Source: an uncultured Desulfovibrio sp. (lineage in GTDB: Bacteria > Desulfobacterota > Desulfovibrionia > Desulfovibrionales > Desulfovibrionaceae). From it: 48,251 nucleotides of DNA. The stretch covers positions 1 to 48,251 of the forward strand of contig NZ_CALUWS010000023.1 in assembly GCF_944324525.1 (NCBI RefSeq). Direction: 5' to 3'. A model generated the notes under the pieces. That model was given only the letters and a program-made list of their open reading frames with translations. It searched no databases and was not told where the DNA came from. The translations under genes and the position numbers were made by a program. Position 1 is the first letter of the stretch, and every line of letters starts with the position of its first letter. This document shows positions 7,487 through 16,173 of this stretch, piece after piece.

Positions 7487-10195
7487 TCAGTGCGCCGCGC
7501 CCCAGTCCGGCCCGGTTCCGGCGTCCACCAGCAGCGGCACGGAAAGCGCGCCGCCGCCCGGCGTGACGCCCGACATGAGTTCCGTCACCCGTGCCGCCGC
7601 CTCTTGCGCCGCGTCCCGCGGCACTTCGAGCAGCAGCTCGTCGTGCACCTGCAGCAGCAGGCGCGCCTGCATGCGCCGCAGCCCGGCATCGGCATCCACC
7701 GCCAGCATGGCCAGCTTGATGATGTCCGCCGCCGAGCCCTGGATGACCGTATTGATGGCCTGCCGCCGCGCCAGCGCCGAGGCCTGCCCGTTGGCGGAGT
7801 GGATGTCCGGCAGCAGGCGGCGGCGTCCGCCCAGCGTGGTCACGAAACCCTGCCGTCGCGCCGTGGCTTCCACCTCGTCATAAAAGGCCTTCAGCCCGGT
7901 AAGGCGTTCAAAATAACGGGCGATGAACTCCTTGGCCTCATTGGTCGTGATCTTGAGTTCCTGCGCCAGCTTCTGCGCGCCCATGCCGTAGATGAGGCCG
8001 AAGTTGATGGTCTTGGCGTTGCGGCGCTGGTCGGGCGTGACGGCCTCCTGCGGGCAGTCGTAGATGAGCGCCGCCGTGCGGGCATGGATATCCGCGCCGT
8101 GGCGGAAGGCGTCCAGAAGGGCCGCATCCTGCGACATGTGCGCCAGCACGCGCAGCTCCACCTGGGAATAGTCCGCCGAGACCAGCAGACGCCCTTCTCC
8201 CGCCACGAAGCAGGAACGCATGCGCTTGCCCAGCGGGCCGCGTACCGGGATGTTCTGCAGGTTGGGATTGCTTGACGACAGACGTCCGGTGGCCGTGGCC
8301 TTCTGATTGAAGGTCGTGTGCAGCCGTCCGCTGCCGTCCACCAGGCGCGGCAGGGGATCAAGATAGGTGGAGCGCATCTTTTCCAGCTTGCGGAATTGCA
8401 GGATGCTCTCCACCACGGGATGCCGTCCGGCCAGCCGTTCCAGCGTCTCCTGACTGGTGGAGGCCTGTCCGCCGCGCGTCTTGCGCGGCGCGGGCAGGCC
8501 CATCTCCCCGAACAGCACCTCCCCGAGCTGCTGGGCGGAACGGATATTGAACGTCCTGCCGGCAGCGGCGTAGACCGTATCGGTCAGCTCGTCCAGCTCC
8601 TTCTGCACATCGGCCAGAAAGCGGCTGAAGGCCTGTCCGTCGATGGCGATGCCCGCGGCCTCCATGCGGGCCAGCACCGGCGCAAGCGGCATCTCCAGAT
8701 TGTCGTACAGGGTCTGCAGGCCATCACGCAACAGGCGGTTCTCCAGCAGGCGCGCCATGTCCAGCGCCAGCGCGGCGGCGCCGGCCCGTTGCGGCAGCCC
8801 CGCGCCCCAGCGCACGGCCAGCCGGGGCCAGCCGTAGTCGTTCTCTTCGGGATTGAGCAGGTAGGCGGCGATGCCCAGGTCCATGAGCTTCTGGCGGCCT
8901 TCCTCCCGCAGCAGGCCCCGCCGCCAGAGCCGTTTGACGTCCCCGCTCACCACCAGCGCGGCCTGGGCCAGATAGTCGGCCAGCACGTCCGGCTCCCCCG
9001 CCCAGCGGCCTGTCCAGGGCGGCATGTCGTCCGGGGCATCGGCAGCGGCCACGGCCAGCTGGGGCGGCGCATCCTCGCCCTGTGCCCAGATGAGGGCCAG
9101 CCGCGCCCCCCGGGCATCCGGGAGTTCGGCCGTCGTGCGGCACAGGGGCGGCAGCTCCTCCGGGACGTGGACGGCCATATCCAGCAGGCTCAGCTGCTGC
9201 GCGCCCTTCGTGCGGGCGGGAGAGGCGGCGTCCGCCGCGGGCTCGCCCTGCGTCGCGCGGCCATCCTGCGTCGCGCCTGCCGGAGCGGAGGCCCCCCTTG
9301 CCCTGCCCGCGCGCAACAGGGCCTCCATTTCCCGCCGCAGGGCAAAAAGCTCGAATTCCGCGGACAGGGCGGCGCAGGCTTCGGCATCCGGCGGCTGGAC
9401 GGCCATGTCGTCCAGCGTGACGTCCGGGCAGACGTCCCGGCGCAGGGTCGTCAGTTCGCGCCAGGTGAACATGTTTTCCAGGTGATCGCGCAGTTTTTCC
9501 TGCAGCTTGGCCGGGACCCGCTCGAAATGGTCGCGGATCTCTTCCAGCGAGGCGCAGGTTTCAAATATCTGTTGCGCCTTCTTGGGGCCAATGCCCGGCA
9601 CGCCGGGGATGTTGTCGCTGGTATCCCCGATGAGCGCCTGCACGTCGGCCCATTGTGACGGCCGCACGCCGGTCTCCCGCGTGAAATCGTCGGCGGTCAC
9701 GATTTTTTCCTCGCGGGAGCCGGGATCCCACATGAAGACGTTGGGGCCGAGGCACTGCTTGAGGTCCTTGTCGCCGCTCACGATGACCACGGGGAACCGG
9801 GCGGAAAAGCGTTCCGCCAGCGAGGCGATGCAGTCGTCGGCCTCGCAGCCTTCGGAAAGGATGAGCCGCAGGCCCAGTGCGCGCACCATGCGCTGTATGG
9901 GCTCCATCTGCCGGACGAGATCCTCCGGCGTGGCTTCCCGGTTGGCCTTGTACAGCGGGAAGATTTCATGCCGGAAGTTCTTGCCCCGGCCGTCCTGCAC
10001 GAAGACGAAATGTTCCGGCGCTTCCTCCCTGAGGATGCGCAGCAGCACGCGGCTCACCACCACCAGCGCGTTGGTGGGGAAGCCGTCGGATCGCTGCATG
10101 TTGCGGTTGGCGAAGAAGCCGCGATAAATGAAGGCGGAACCATCCATGAGGAACAGGGGGGGCGTGGCGAGGCCGAGACGATCTTTCAGAGACAT
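7487..10195 (-). CDS. polA: DNA polymerase I
   Basis: 902 residues, normal PolA length. Domains in order: a 5'-3' flap exonuclease (1-290; FLMDGSAFIYRG, EADDCIASLA, VSGDKDLKQ, IGDTSDNIPGVPGIGPKKA); a middle 3'-5' exonuclease-like domain (about 320-500); and the polymerase (about 520-902; SADYSQVELRVLAH, RRNAKTINFGLIYGM, LLQVHDELLLEVP). The middle domain lacks the usual DTE motif at its first strand (it reads ARLALIWAQGED), so proofreading is probably absent, as in Taq. It fills Okazaki and repair gaps. The start MSLKDRLGL at 10195 is chosen by homology. The frame is open a further 380 codons upstream, but that is antisense to mlaE. Confidence 0.96.
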   Translation of the reverse strand: MSLKDRLGLATPPLFLMDGSAFIYRGFFANRNMQRSDGFPTNALVVVSRVLLRILREEAPEHFVFVQDGRGKNFRHEIFPLYKANREATPEDLVRQMEPIQRMVRALGLRLILSEGCEADDCIASLAERFSARFPVVIVSGDKDLKQCLGPNVFMWDPGSREEKIVTADDFTRETGVRPSQWADVQALIGDTSDNIPGVPGIGPKKAQQIFETCASLEEIRDHFERVPAKLQEKLRDHLENMFTWRELTTLRRDVCPDVTLDDMAVQPPDAEACAALSAEFELFALRREMEALLRAGRARGASAPAGATQDGRATQGEPAADAASPARTKGAQQLSLLDMAVHVPEELPPLCRTTAELPDARGARLALIWAQGEDAPPQLAVAAADAPDDMPPWTGRWAGEPDVLADYLAQAALVVSGDVKRLWRRGLLREEGRQKLMDLGIAAYLLNPEENDYGWPRLAVRWGAGLPQRAGAAALALDMARLLENRLLRDGLQTLYDNLEMPLAPVLARMEAAGIAIDGQAFSRFLADVQKELDELTDTVYAAAGRTFNIRSAQQLGEVLFGEMGLPAPRKTRGGQASTSQETLERLAGRHPVVESILQFRKLEKMRSTYLDPLPRLVDGSGRLHTTFNQKATATGRLSSSNPNLQNIPVRGPLGKRMRSCFVAGEGRLLVSADYSQVELRVLAHMSQDAALLDAFRHGADIHARTAALIYDCPQEAVTPDQRRNAKTINFGLIYGMGAQKLAQELKITTNEAKEFIARYFERLTGLKAFYDEVEATARRQGFVTTLGGRRRLLPDIHSANGQASALARRQAINTVIQGSAADIIKLAMLAVDADAGLRRMQARLLLQVHDELLLEVPRDAAQEAAARVTELMSGVTPGGGALSVPLLVDAGTGPDWGAAH

Positions 10196-10279
10196 GGCTT
10201 CAGACTGGGGTTGAAGTGCGCGGGAAGGGGCGGCGTCTTGGCGCTTGCAGCCGGTGCCGCCAAGGGGTATGATAAAAGG

Positions 10280-11407
10280 ATGGAAACAAGTCCGCAAGTC
10301 AGCATTCTCCACAGGGGGGATCTGCTCACCGTCAGTGTCGGCGGCAGCTGGAAAATGGGTACGCCCCTCCCCTCGCAGGCACGGGAGGCTCTTGCCGCCG
10401 TGCGTACGGGAAGCGCGCGGGGCATGCTCCTGCGCTGCGAGGCGCTGGCGGCCTGGGATTCCAGCCTGCTGGTCTTCCTCATGCAGCTCGTCCGGGAAGC
10501 TCAGGCGCGCGGTCTGGAGATCCGGCGGGAACTGCCGCACGGGCTGGAACGCCTCGTGCAGCTGGCCTTTGCCGTCCCGGCCAAGCAGGGCGCGTCCCGT
10601 ACGGTACGCCGGCAGGGTTTCGTGGCCGCCGTGGGCGCGAGCGTGCTTGCCCTGCCCGGCAAGCTGGAAGGATTCGCCGCCTTTGTGGGGGACGTCACCC
10701 TGGCCGTGCTGCGCTTTCTGACAGGGCGCTCCCAGATGCGGCGTCAGGATCTGCTGTCGGCCATGTACGAGTGCGGCGTGCTTTCCCTGCCCATCATCTC
10801 CCTGACCAGCCTGCTGTTCGGGCTCATCCTGGCCTTTGTGGGCGCGGTGCAGCTCACCCAGTTCGGCGCGCAGATCTATGTGGCCGGGCTGGTGGGCATC
10901 GGCATGCTGCGGGTGATGGGCGCGGTCATGGTCGGCGTGGTCATGTCCGGCCGCGTGGGAGCCTCCTTTGCGGCGCTCATCGGCACCATGCAGGTCAATG
11001 AGGAGGTGGACGCCCTTTCCACTCTCGGCATCTCGCCCGTAGATTTCCTGGTGCTGCCGCGCATGCTGGCCCTGACGCTCATGGTGCCCCTGCTGACCGT
11101 GTATGCCGATCTCATGGGCATCCTGGGCGGTTTCCTGGTGGGCGTGACCATGCTGGATCTCAGCGCGCTGGAATACCTCAGCGCCACCGTGCGGATGGTC
11201 TCCTTCTCGCACGGCATCATCGGCCTGACGTATGCCGTGGTCTTCGGCGTCATCATCGCGCTCTCCGGCTGCTATCAGGGCATACGCTGCGGCCGCAGCG
11301 CGCAGGCCGTGGGCAAGGCCACCACCACCGCCGTGGTGCACGGCATCGTCGGCATCATCGTGGCGACGGCCATCATCACCGTGTTGTGCAACATCTTGAA
11401 GGTTTAG
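10280..11407 (+). CDS. mlaE: MlaE-like permease with N-terminal STAS domain
   Basis: 375 residues. An N-terminal STAS-like domain (1-100) precedes an MlaE/YrbE permease domain with five or six membrane helices (about 120-375). Typical permease stretches are present: SLLFGLILAFVGAVQLTQFG, GRVGASFAALIGTMQVNEE and DALSTLGISP. It is the inner-membrane subunit of an MCE lipid transporter that moves phospholipids across the envelope. The start at 10280 is the one consistent with the domain; the ribosome site (AAAAGG) is close and imperfect. First gene of a five-gene plus-strand operon, 2 bp before mlaF. E. coli MlaE lacks the STAS fusion; there MlaB is a separate protein. Confidence 0.92.
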   Translation: METSPQVSILHRGDLLTVSVGGSWKMGTPLPSQAREALAAVRTGSARGMLLRCEALAAWDSSLLVFLMQLVREAQARGLEIRRELPHGLERLVQLAFAVPAKQGASRTVRRQGFVAAVGASVLALPGKLEGFAAFVGDVTLAVLRFLTGRSQMRRQDLLSAMYECGVLSLPIISLTSLLFGLILAFVGAVQLTQFGAQIYVAGLVGIGMLRVMGAVMVGVVMSGRVGASFAALIGTMQVNEEVDALSTLGISPVDFLVLPRMLALTLMVPLLTVYADLMGILGGFLVGVTMLDLSALEYLSATVRMVSFSHGIIGLTYAVVFGVIIALSGCYQGIRCGRSAQAVGKATTTAVVHGIVGIIVATAIITVLCNILKV

Positions 11408-11409
11408 GC

Positions 11410-12237
11410 ATGGACGCCCTTTCTTCCGCCACCTCCGCCGCCTCGTCCCCGCGCATCAGCGTGCGCAACCTGACCGTGGGCTACGGCTCCTATGTGCTCA
11501 TGCGGGACGTCAGTTTCGACGTGGCGCGGGATGACGTCTTCCTCATCATGGGCGGTTCCGGCTGCGGCAAGAGCACCCTGCTGCGCGTGCTCATGGGCCT
11601 CAAGGAACCGCAGGCGGGGCAGGTGCTGTACGGCGAGACGGATTTCTGGGCCTGCACGCCTCGCGAACGGCGGCAGCTCATGCAGCGTACCGGCGTGCTC
11701 TTTCAGGGCGGGGCGCTCTGGAGTTCCATGACCCTGGCCGAAAATGTGGGACTGCCCCTGCAGCAGTACACCCGGCTGTCCGCCGCGGAGATACGGGAAC
11801 AGGCCTCGCTCAAGCTGGCGCTGGCCGGACTGGCGGGCTTCGAGGACTACTATCCCTCCGAGATAAGCGGCGGCATGCGCAAGCGGGCCGGCCTTGCCCG
11901 GGCCCTGGCCCTTGATCCGGAGATCCTCTTTCTGGATGAACCGTCGGCGGGGCTCGATCCGGTAAGCTCCCGGCTGCTGGACGATCTCATCCTTGAGCTG
12001 CGGGACACCCTGGGCACGACCTTCGTCATCGTCTCGCATGAGCTGGCCAGCATCTTCACCGTGGCCAGCAACAGCATTTTTCTGGATGCCCAGACCCGGC
12101 GGGTCACCGCCGCGGGCAATCCTTCCCTGCTTGTCAATGATCCGCATACCGAAGAACAGGCCCGGCGCTTCCTCACCCGCGGAGCGTCGGGGACTTCCGC
12201 CGGCCCCGGTTCGGGAACGGCAAGGAACGACGCATGA
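11410..12237 (+). CDS. mlaF: MlaF-like ABC transporter ATPase
   Basis: 275 residues, the ATPase of the MCE transporter. Walker A is GGSGCGKST (48-56), the signature is SGGMRKRAGLARALA, and Walker B is EILFLDEPSAGLDP followed by the switch histidine in IVSHE. The Met-Arg-Lys-Arg signature variant is characteristic of the MlaF/Ttg2A branch. The Ser/Gly-rich C-terminal tail (after about 255) is poorly conserved. It starts 2 bp after mlaE and overlaps mlaD by ATGA, so translation is coupled. It acts on the cytoplasmic face with MlaE. Confidence 0.94.
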   Translation: MDALSSATSAASSPRISVRNLTVGYGSYVLMRDVSFDVARDDVFLIMGGSGCGKSTLLRVLMGLKEPQAGQVLYGETDFWACTPRERRQLMQRTGVLFQGGALWSSMTLAENVGLPLQQYTRLSAAEIREQASLKLALAGLAGFEDYYPSEISGGMRKRAGLARALALDPEILFLDEPSAGLDPVSSRLLDDLILELRDTLGTTFVIVSHELASIFTVASNSIFLDAQTRRVTAAGNPSLLVNDPHTEEQARRFLTRGASGTSAGPGSGTARNDA

Positions 12238-13187
12238 GTCAGACACGCTCTTCTGTGGCCGTCGGCAGTTTCGTCATTGTCGGACTGCTGCTTCTTGTCC
12301 TTGGCATCGGTCTGCTGGGCGGCGGCAATCTCTTTGCCGACGATCTGGAGTACACGCTCATTTTTGACGGTTCGGTCAGCGGCCTTACCGTGGGGGCGCC
12401 GGTGGTGTTTCGCGGCGTGCCGCTGGGCGCCGTGACCAACATCCAGATGCAGGCCAATCCGCGCGACGGCAGCGTCAGCATCCCCGTGAGCATACGCATC
12501 AATGAGGGGGCCATCAACGACGCCCGCTCAGGCGAGAAGCTCTCCGAGGAGGAGCGCATCAAGATGCTGGCCCAGCTCGTCCAGAGCGGCCTGCGGGCCC
12601 GCCTGCAGCTGCAGAGCCTCATTACGGGGCAGTACCGCATCGAGCTGGATTTCTACCCCGACTCGCTGGCCCGCTACCGCTCCCCCGATCCGGCGACGGA
12701 GATCCCGACCCTGCCGTCGCCCATTGACCAGCTGCAGCGCAATCTGTCCGCCCTGCCCCTCAAGGAGCTGGTCACCTCCTTCCAGGGGACCCTGCAGCGC
12801 CTTTCCGACATCCTGGCTTCCCCGGACATCGACAGGGGGATCACCCAGTTCGCCAATACCTTTGAAGAGGCGAACAAGCTCCTTGTGTCCAGCCGGGAGA
12901 CGCAGCGTCTCGTCAATCAGACCATGAGCAATCTTTCTCAGGCCAGCGCCGTGGCCTCGACGGAGCTCCCCCGGGCCCTGGAGGCCCTGACGCAGGCCAT
13001 GAACGGCTTTAGCGCCGTGGCCAATTCCACACAGGCCCTCGTGGGGCGCGATTCCCCGGCCGTCAACGAATTGCGCCGCCTGCTGCGCGAAGCCACGGCC
13101 ACCATGCGCTCGTTGCGGGCGCTGGCCGATACCCTTGAACGCAATCCCGAGTCTCTCCTGCGAGGACGTTCCGGAGGTCAACGATGA
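12234..13187 (+). CDS. mlaD: MlaD/MCE-domain substrate-binding protein
   Basis: 317 residues. One N-terminal membrane helix (about 8-30, VGSFVIVGLLLLVLGIGLLG), then one MCE domain (about 38-145, with SVSGLTVGAPVVFRGVPLG). A long helical C-terminal region (155-317) predicts coiled coil, as in the needle-forming MCE proteins, and is longer than E. coli MlaD (183 residues). It sits in the periplasm as a hexameric ring and passes lipids to or from MlaEF. The start overlaps mlaF (ATGA) and the end overlaps the lipoprotein gene. Confidence 0.92.
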   Translation: MSQTRSSVAVGSFVIVGLLLLVLGIGLLGGGNLFADDLEYTLIFDGSVSGLTVGAPVVFRGVPLGAVTNIQMQANPRDGSVSIPVSIRINEGAINDARSGEKLSEEERIKMLAQLVQSGLRARLQLQSLITGQYRIELDFYPDSLARYRSPDPATEIPTLPSPIDQLQRNLSALPLKELVTSFQGTLQRLSDILASPDIDRGITQFANTFEEANKLLVSSRETQRLVNQTMSNLSQASAVASTELPRALEALTQAMNGFSAVANSTQALVGRDSPAVNELRRLLREATATMRSLRALADTLERNPESLLRGRSGGQR

Positions 13188-13843
13188 AGTCTTTTCCCTG
13201 CGGGACGTCCCGTGCCAGACGCTTTTTCCCGGTGGTGGCGCTCTGCCTGCTGGCCTGTCTGCTGACCGCCTGCGGCAAGAGCGCGCCCACCTATTATTAT
13301 CTGCTGGAAAGCGGCGAAAAGCCCTTTGCCGCTCCCTCACTGCCCGCCACCAGCCTGCGCATCGCCCATGTGGGCATCCCCGGCTATCTGGACCGGCAGG
13401 GCGTGGTCAGCCGTCGCGAGGGCGATCCGCTGCTCAACGTCAATAATTTCGACATCTGGGCCGAACCTCTTGATCAGGGCATCCGCCGCGTCCTGCGCGA
13501 GGTGCTGAGCCCGTCGCTGCTGGCCGGCGACATCGCGGTACAGACCACGGATGACGCGGGCTGGAAGGCCGCTCTGCTGGTGGATATCCTGCGGCTTGAC
13601 GGCGCGCCGGGCGAGACGGTGCGTCTGGAGGCCCGCTGGTCCCTTCTGGACAGCGCCGACAAGGTCATGGCCCGCGGCAGCTTTGCCGATAGCGCCACCT
13701 GCCCCGCGGCGCAGCCCGGCACGGCGGCCACCTCCAGCCTTGTCAGGACGCAGAGCCTGCTCGTGCAGCGTCTGGGGCAGGCCCTTGCGCCGGAGATCCT
13801 CCGTGTGCTGAAGACCCGGCGGCAAAGCGGCGACAACAGCTAG
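13184..13843 (+). CDS. PqiC/DUF330-type transport auxiliary lipoprotein
   Basis: 219 residues with a lipoprotein signal peptide. A basic start (MKSFPCGTSRARR) and a hydrophobic core lead to LLTAC, with the lipidated cysteine near residue 29. The mature part resembles the ABC-type transport auxiliary lipoprotein family (PqiC, LetC). LRIAHVGIPGYLDRQGVVSR is a typical strand pair, and the Asn-Asn-Phe-Asp-Trp/Ile-type segment follows. It probably anchors in the outer membrane and forms the distal end of the MCE lipid bridge. The ATGA overlap with mlaD shows coupling. Having PqiC rather than MlaC/MlaA in the operon makes it a Mla/Pqi hybrid. Confidence 0.85.
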   Translation: MKSFPCGTSRARRFFPVVALCLLACLLTACGKSAPTYYYLLESGEKPFAAPSLPATSLRIAHVGIPGYLDRQGVVSRREGDPLLNVNNFDIWAEPLDQGIRRVLREVLSPSLLAGDIAVQTTDDAGWKAALLVDILRLDGAPGETVRLEARWSLLDSADKVMARGSFADSATCPAAQPGTAATSSLVRTQSLLVQRLGQALAPEILRVLKTRRQSGDNS

Positions 13844-13846
13844 CCC

Positions 13847-14938
13847 ATGCGCAATACCGCCCTTCCCGTCCTGCGCAGCACCGTCCTGCTGGTGGATGAC
13901 GCGCCGGAGAACCTGCGCATGCTGAGCGAGGCCCTGCGCACGGATCACCGCATCATGTTTGCCAAGAACGGTCAGGATGCCCTGCGCCTTGCCGCCGCCG
14001 ATCCGCAGCCGGACATCATCCTGCTGGACGTGGTCATGCCCGGCATGAACGGCTATGAGGTCTGCCGCCGGCTCAAGGAAAATCCCCGGACGCGGGACAT
14101 CCCCGTCATCATCGTCACGGCCGAGAACGACGATTCGGACGAATCCACCGGTTTCTCCCTCGGGGCGCAGGACTTCATCCGCAAGCCCTTTCGGGCCTCG
14201 CTGGTCCATCAGCGCGTGGAACTCCATCTGGAGCTCAAGCGCCATCGCGATCATCTCAGCGAACTCGTGGCCCAGCGCACCAGCGAACTGCTGCAGACCC
14301 AGAAGGCCACCATCCATGCCATGGCCATGCTGGCCGAATGGCGCGACCCCGAGACCGGGGCGCACATCCAGCGCACCAGCCGCCTGGTGGAGGTTCTGCT
14401 GCGGCGTCTCGTGGAGCGGACCGATATCCCGGAGAATCTTACCTCCAGCGACATCGAGTGGATCATCCTTTCCACGCCGCTGCATGACGTGGGCAAGGTG
14501 GCCATCCCCGACAACATCCTGCACAAGCCCGGCAGGCTGAGCCCGGAAGAATTCGATATCATGAAGCGGCACACCACGTTGGGCTATGAGATCCTGGAAG
14601 AAGCCGGGCAAGAGCTGGACAGGGAGCTGGGGAAGCGCTGCTTCCTGCATTATGCCAGAGAGATCGCCCTCAATCACCATGAGCGATGGGACGGCAAGGG
14701 CTATCCCGCCGGGCTCCGGGAAGAGGAGATCCCCCTGTGCGCCCGCGTCGTCAGCGTGGTGGACGTGTATGACGCCCTGCGCAGCCGGCGTGTCTATAAG
14801 GATGCCTATCCCCATGACGTTGCGGTGCAGTGCATCTGCGAGGGGCGGGGCAAGGCCTTTGATCCGCGCGTGGTGGATGCCTTTCTGGATGTTCAGGAGA
14901 CTTTTGCCCGCCTGTTCGAGCAGAGTTCCGGCTACTGA
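13847..14938 (+). CDS. Response regulator with HD-GYP phosphodiesterase domain
   Basis: 363 residues. A receiver domain (10-130) has phospho-acceptor D61 in IILLDVVMPGMNGY, acidic DD at 17-18 and lysine in IRKPF. A short coiled linker (130-155) leads to an HD-GYP domain (160-350) with HDVGKVAIPD and HHERWDGKGYP, all metal ligands present. It should hydrolyse cyclic di-GMP when phosphorylated. No output DNA-binding domain and no histidine kinase gene are next to it. It starts 3 bp after the lipoprotein stop with no clear ribosome site, so it is likely coupled to the lipid-transport operon. That is an unusual link between envelope lipid traffic and second-messenger turnover. Confidence 0.92.
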   Translation: MRNTALPVLRSTVLLVDDAPENLRMLSEALRTDHRIMFAKNGQDALRLAAADPQPDIILLDVVMPGMNGYEVCRRLKENPRTRDIPVIIVTAENDDSDESTGFSLGAQDFIRKPFRASLVHQRVELHLELKRHRDHLSELVAQRTSELLQTQKATIHAMAMLAEWRDPETGAHIQRTSRLVEVLLRRLVERTDIPENLTSSDIEWIILSTPLHDVGKVAIPDNILHKPGRLSPEEFDIMKRHTTLGYEILEEAGQELDRELGKRCFLHYAREIALNHHERWDGKGYPAGLREEEIPLCARVVSVVDVYDALRSRRVYKDAYPHDVAVQCICEGRGKAFDPRVVDAFLDVQETFARLFEQSSGY

Positions 14939-14939
14939 C

Positions 14940-14957
14940 AGGCGCAAGCGCCTTTTG
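14940..14957 (+). terminator. Short hairpin with T-run after the mla operon
   Basis: AGGCGC aa GCGCCT followed by TTT directly after the HD-GYP stop. The stem is only six base pairs, so termination would be weak unless the adjacent repeat hairpins help. Confidence 0.4.
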
Positions 14958-15103
14958 AGCATTTTCTGTTTGAAACGCTGCGCGCTTCAAAACATGCGGC
15001 CTGTCGTTGCGCGGAAAAATTCAGCTTTTCCGCCAAGTTGAGGCCTGGTCGACACTGTGCCGCCGCCTCACGTTTTGCCTTTTTCAAAGGCAAACGGCCT
15101 TTA
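14957..15103 (-). repeat. Dispersed ~145 bp palindromic element, copy 2 (reverse)
   Basis: Reverse orientation relative to copy 1. It begins gagcattttctgtttgaaa and runs through the tttgaaacgc/gcgcttcaaa, gcggaaaaa/ttttccgcc and gccgcctcac parts to the gcctttttcaaaggc stem. It is diverged in the middle and the outer end reads caaacggcc instead of the usual gctc. Confidence 0.75.
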
Positions 15104-15541
15104 GGCTCAGGACTCATTACGTTTTTTTGAGGGGGAAGGAACCCCTTTGCTTTGTGTCGATGCCTGTAAGGCCTTACGGTCTAACAGGCACGGCCCTTCG
15201 GGCCGCCTTTCGGTCGCGCTTTGCTGTCGATGCCGTAAGGCTCCAGCGTAGCCTGGGGGCTATTAGCATAAATTTTGTAACTAATTTACATCGATAAGAA
15301 AGGCAGCTGTACATACCCCGCGTGCCTTTGGGGGCGGGCTTGTCTCTTGTTCCCGACGCTCGGCAAAAGCGCGCTGGGGAAGGGATGGGGGAAGGGGAAC
15401 CCCTCCCGCGCCGGCGGCGATTCAACGGGCGGCCCAGAGGCCGTATCCGTTAGGCGACGAAGGAGCCTTACGGACATCGACGGCAGAGCGAGGGATTCCC
15501 CTCCCCCCAAACAAGCAACGAATAGCGTCAACAGGTCCTAA
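15101..15541. repeat. 440 bp non-coding block with ~75 bp imperfect terminal inverted repeats
   Basis: The left end (from TTAGG at 15101) and the right end read in reverse (from TTAGG at 15541) align over about 75 bp. Shared points include GAC-C-ATT-CGTT, TTTGRGGGGGARGG, CCCT, GTCGATG and GTAAGGC. The left copy of TGTCGATGCC at 15155 is repeated directly at 15225, and its inverse lies at 15462-15481. The interior is GC-rich with no ORF worth calling; one AT-rich island (about 15262-15300) is present. The grpE stop codon sits in the right terminus. It may be a degenerate IS end pair, a MITE or a structured RNA. Confidence 0.5.
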
Positions 15542-16173
15542 CCCTGATTGATCATGACCTTGGCCGGGCGCAGCAGGCGGTCGCCCAGCTTGTAGCCGCG
15601 CTGCAGCACGCGCGAGACGCAGCCGGGACCGACGGTGGGACAGTCGTCAAAGCCGACGGCCTCATGGCGTTCCGGCGTGAAGTCCTCCCCTTCCTCGCCC
15701 ACCGGCACAAGGCCGTGCCGGGCCATGGCTTCCAGCATGAGCTTGTGGGTCATGGCCACGCCCGTCAGCATGTCCTGACAGGCGGCATCCCGGCTGCCGT
15801 ACTGCAGCGCCAGCTCCAGATTATCCAGCCCGGGGAGCATGTCCCGCAGGATCTTTTCCGCCGCGTAGCGCATCTGTTCTTCATGCTCGCGGGAAAGGCG
15901 CTTCTTGAAATTCTCCATCTCGGCCGCCATGCGCAGACGCATGTCGTCCGCCACCTTTTTTTCCTCGCACAGCGGACAGACCTGCTCCCGGCAGGCGCGG
16001 GCCAGATCTTCCGGCGCGGCCTGAGCGCCGTCTCCCGCGGCCGCGGCCGCGGCGTCGGCTTCGGCGTTGTCGGCCGCGGCCTCAGCCGCTGCGGCCGTTG
16101 CGGCGGCCGCGTGCATATCCGCCGCTTCCGCCGCCTTCTTGTAGGTATCGTGAACTTTATTGTGATGGTGCAT
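15538..16173 (-). CDS. grpE: GrpE nucleotide exchange factor
   Basis: 211 residues. The conserved GrpE core runs from about 75 to 205: long helix DMRLRMAAEMENFKKRLSRE, hinge LPGLDNLELAL, beta wing FTPERHEAVG, GCVSRVLQRGYKLGDRLLRPAKVMI. It releases ADP from DnaK. The N-terminal 60 residues are alanine-rich and low complexity. Just before the core is a cysteine set C61, C66, C69 (CREQVCPLCEE) that standard GrpE lacks and that could bind a metal or sense redox. The start at 16173 follows GGGAGG. It stands alone; dnaK and dnaJ are not in the window. Confidence 0.95.
   Translation of the reverse strand: MHHHNKVHDTYKKAAEAADMHAAAATAAAAEAAADNAEADAAAAAAGDGAQAAPEDLARACREQVCPLCEEKKVADDMRLRMAAEMENFKKRLSREHEEQMRYAAEKILRDMLPGLDNLELALQYGSRDAACQDMLTGVAMTHKLMLEAMARHGLVPVGEEGEDFTPERHEAVGFDDCPTVGPGCVSRVLQRGYKLGDRLLRPAKVMINQG

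Noticed and set aside
10196-11341. Upstream extension of the polA frame (to 1284 codons)
   Set aside because: The extension is antisense to mlaE and low complexity; PolA homology starts at MSLKDRLGL (10195).
12528-13340. Minus-strand 270-codon frame within mlaD
   Set aside because: Antisense shadow; the plus frame is ATGA-linked on both sides.
13337-14962. 541-codon minus-strand frame over the lipoprotein and HD-GYP genes
   Set aside because: Antisense shadow with His/Gln/Gly-rich composition and no family likeness.
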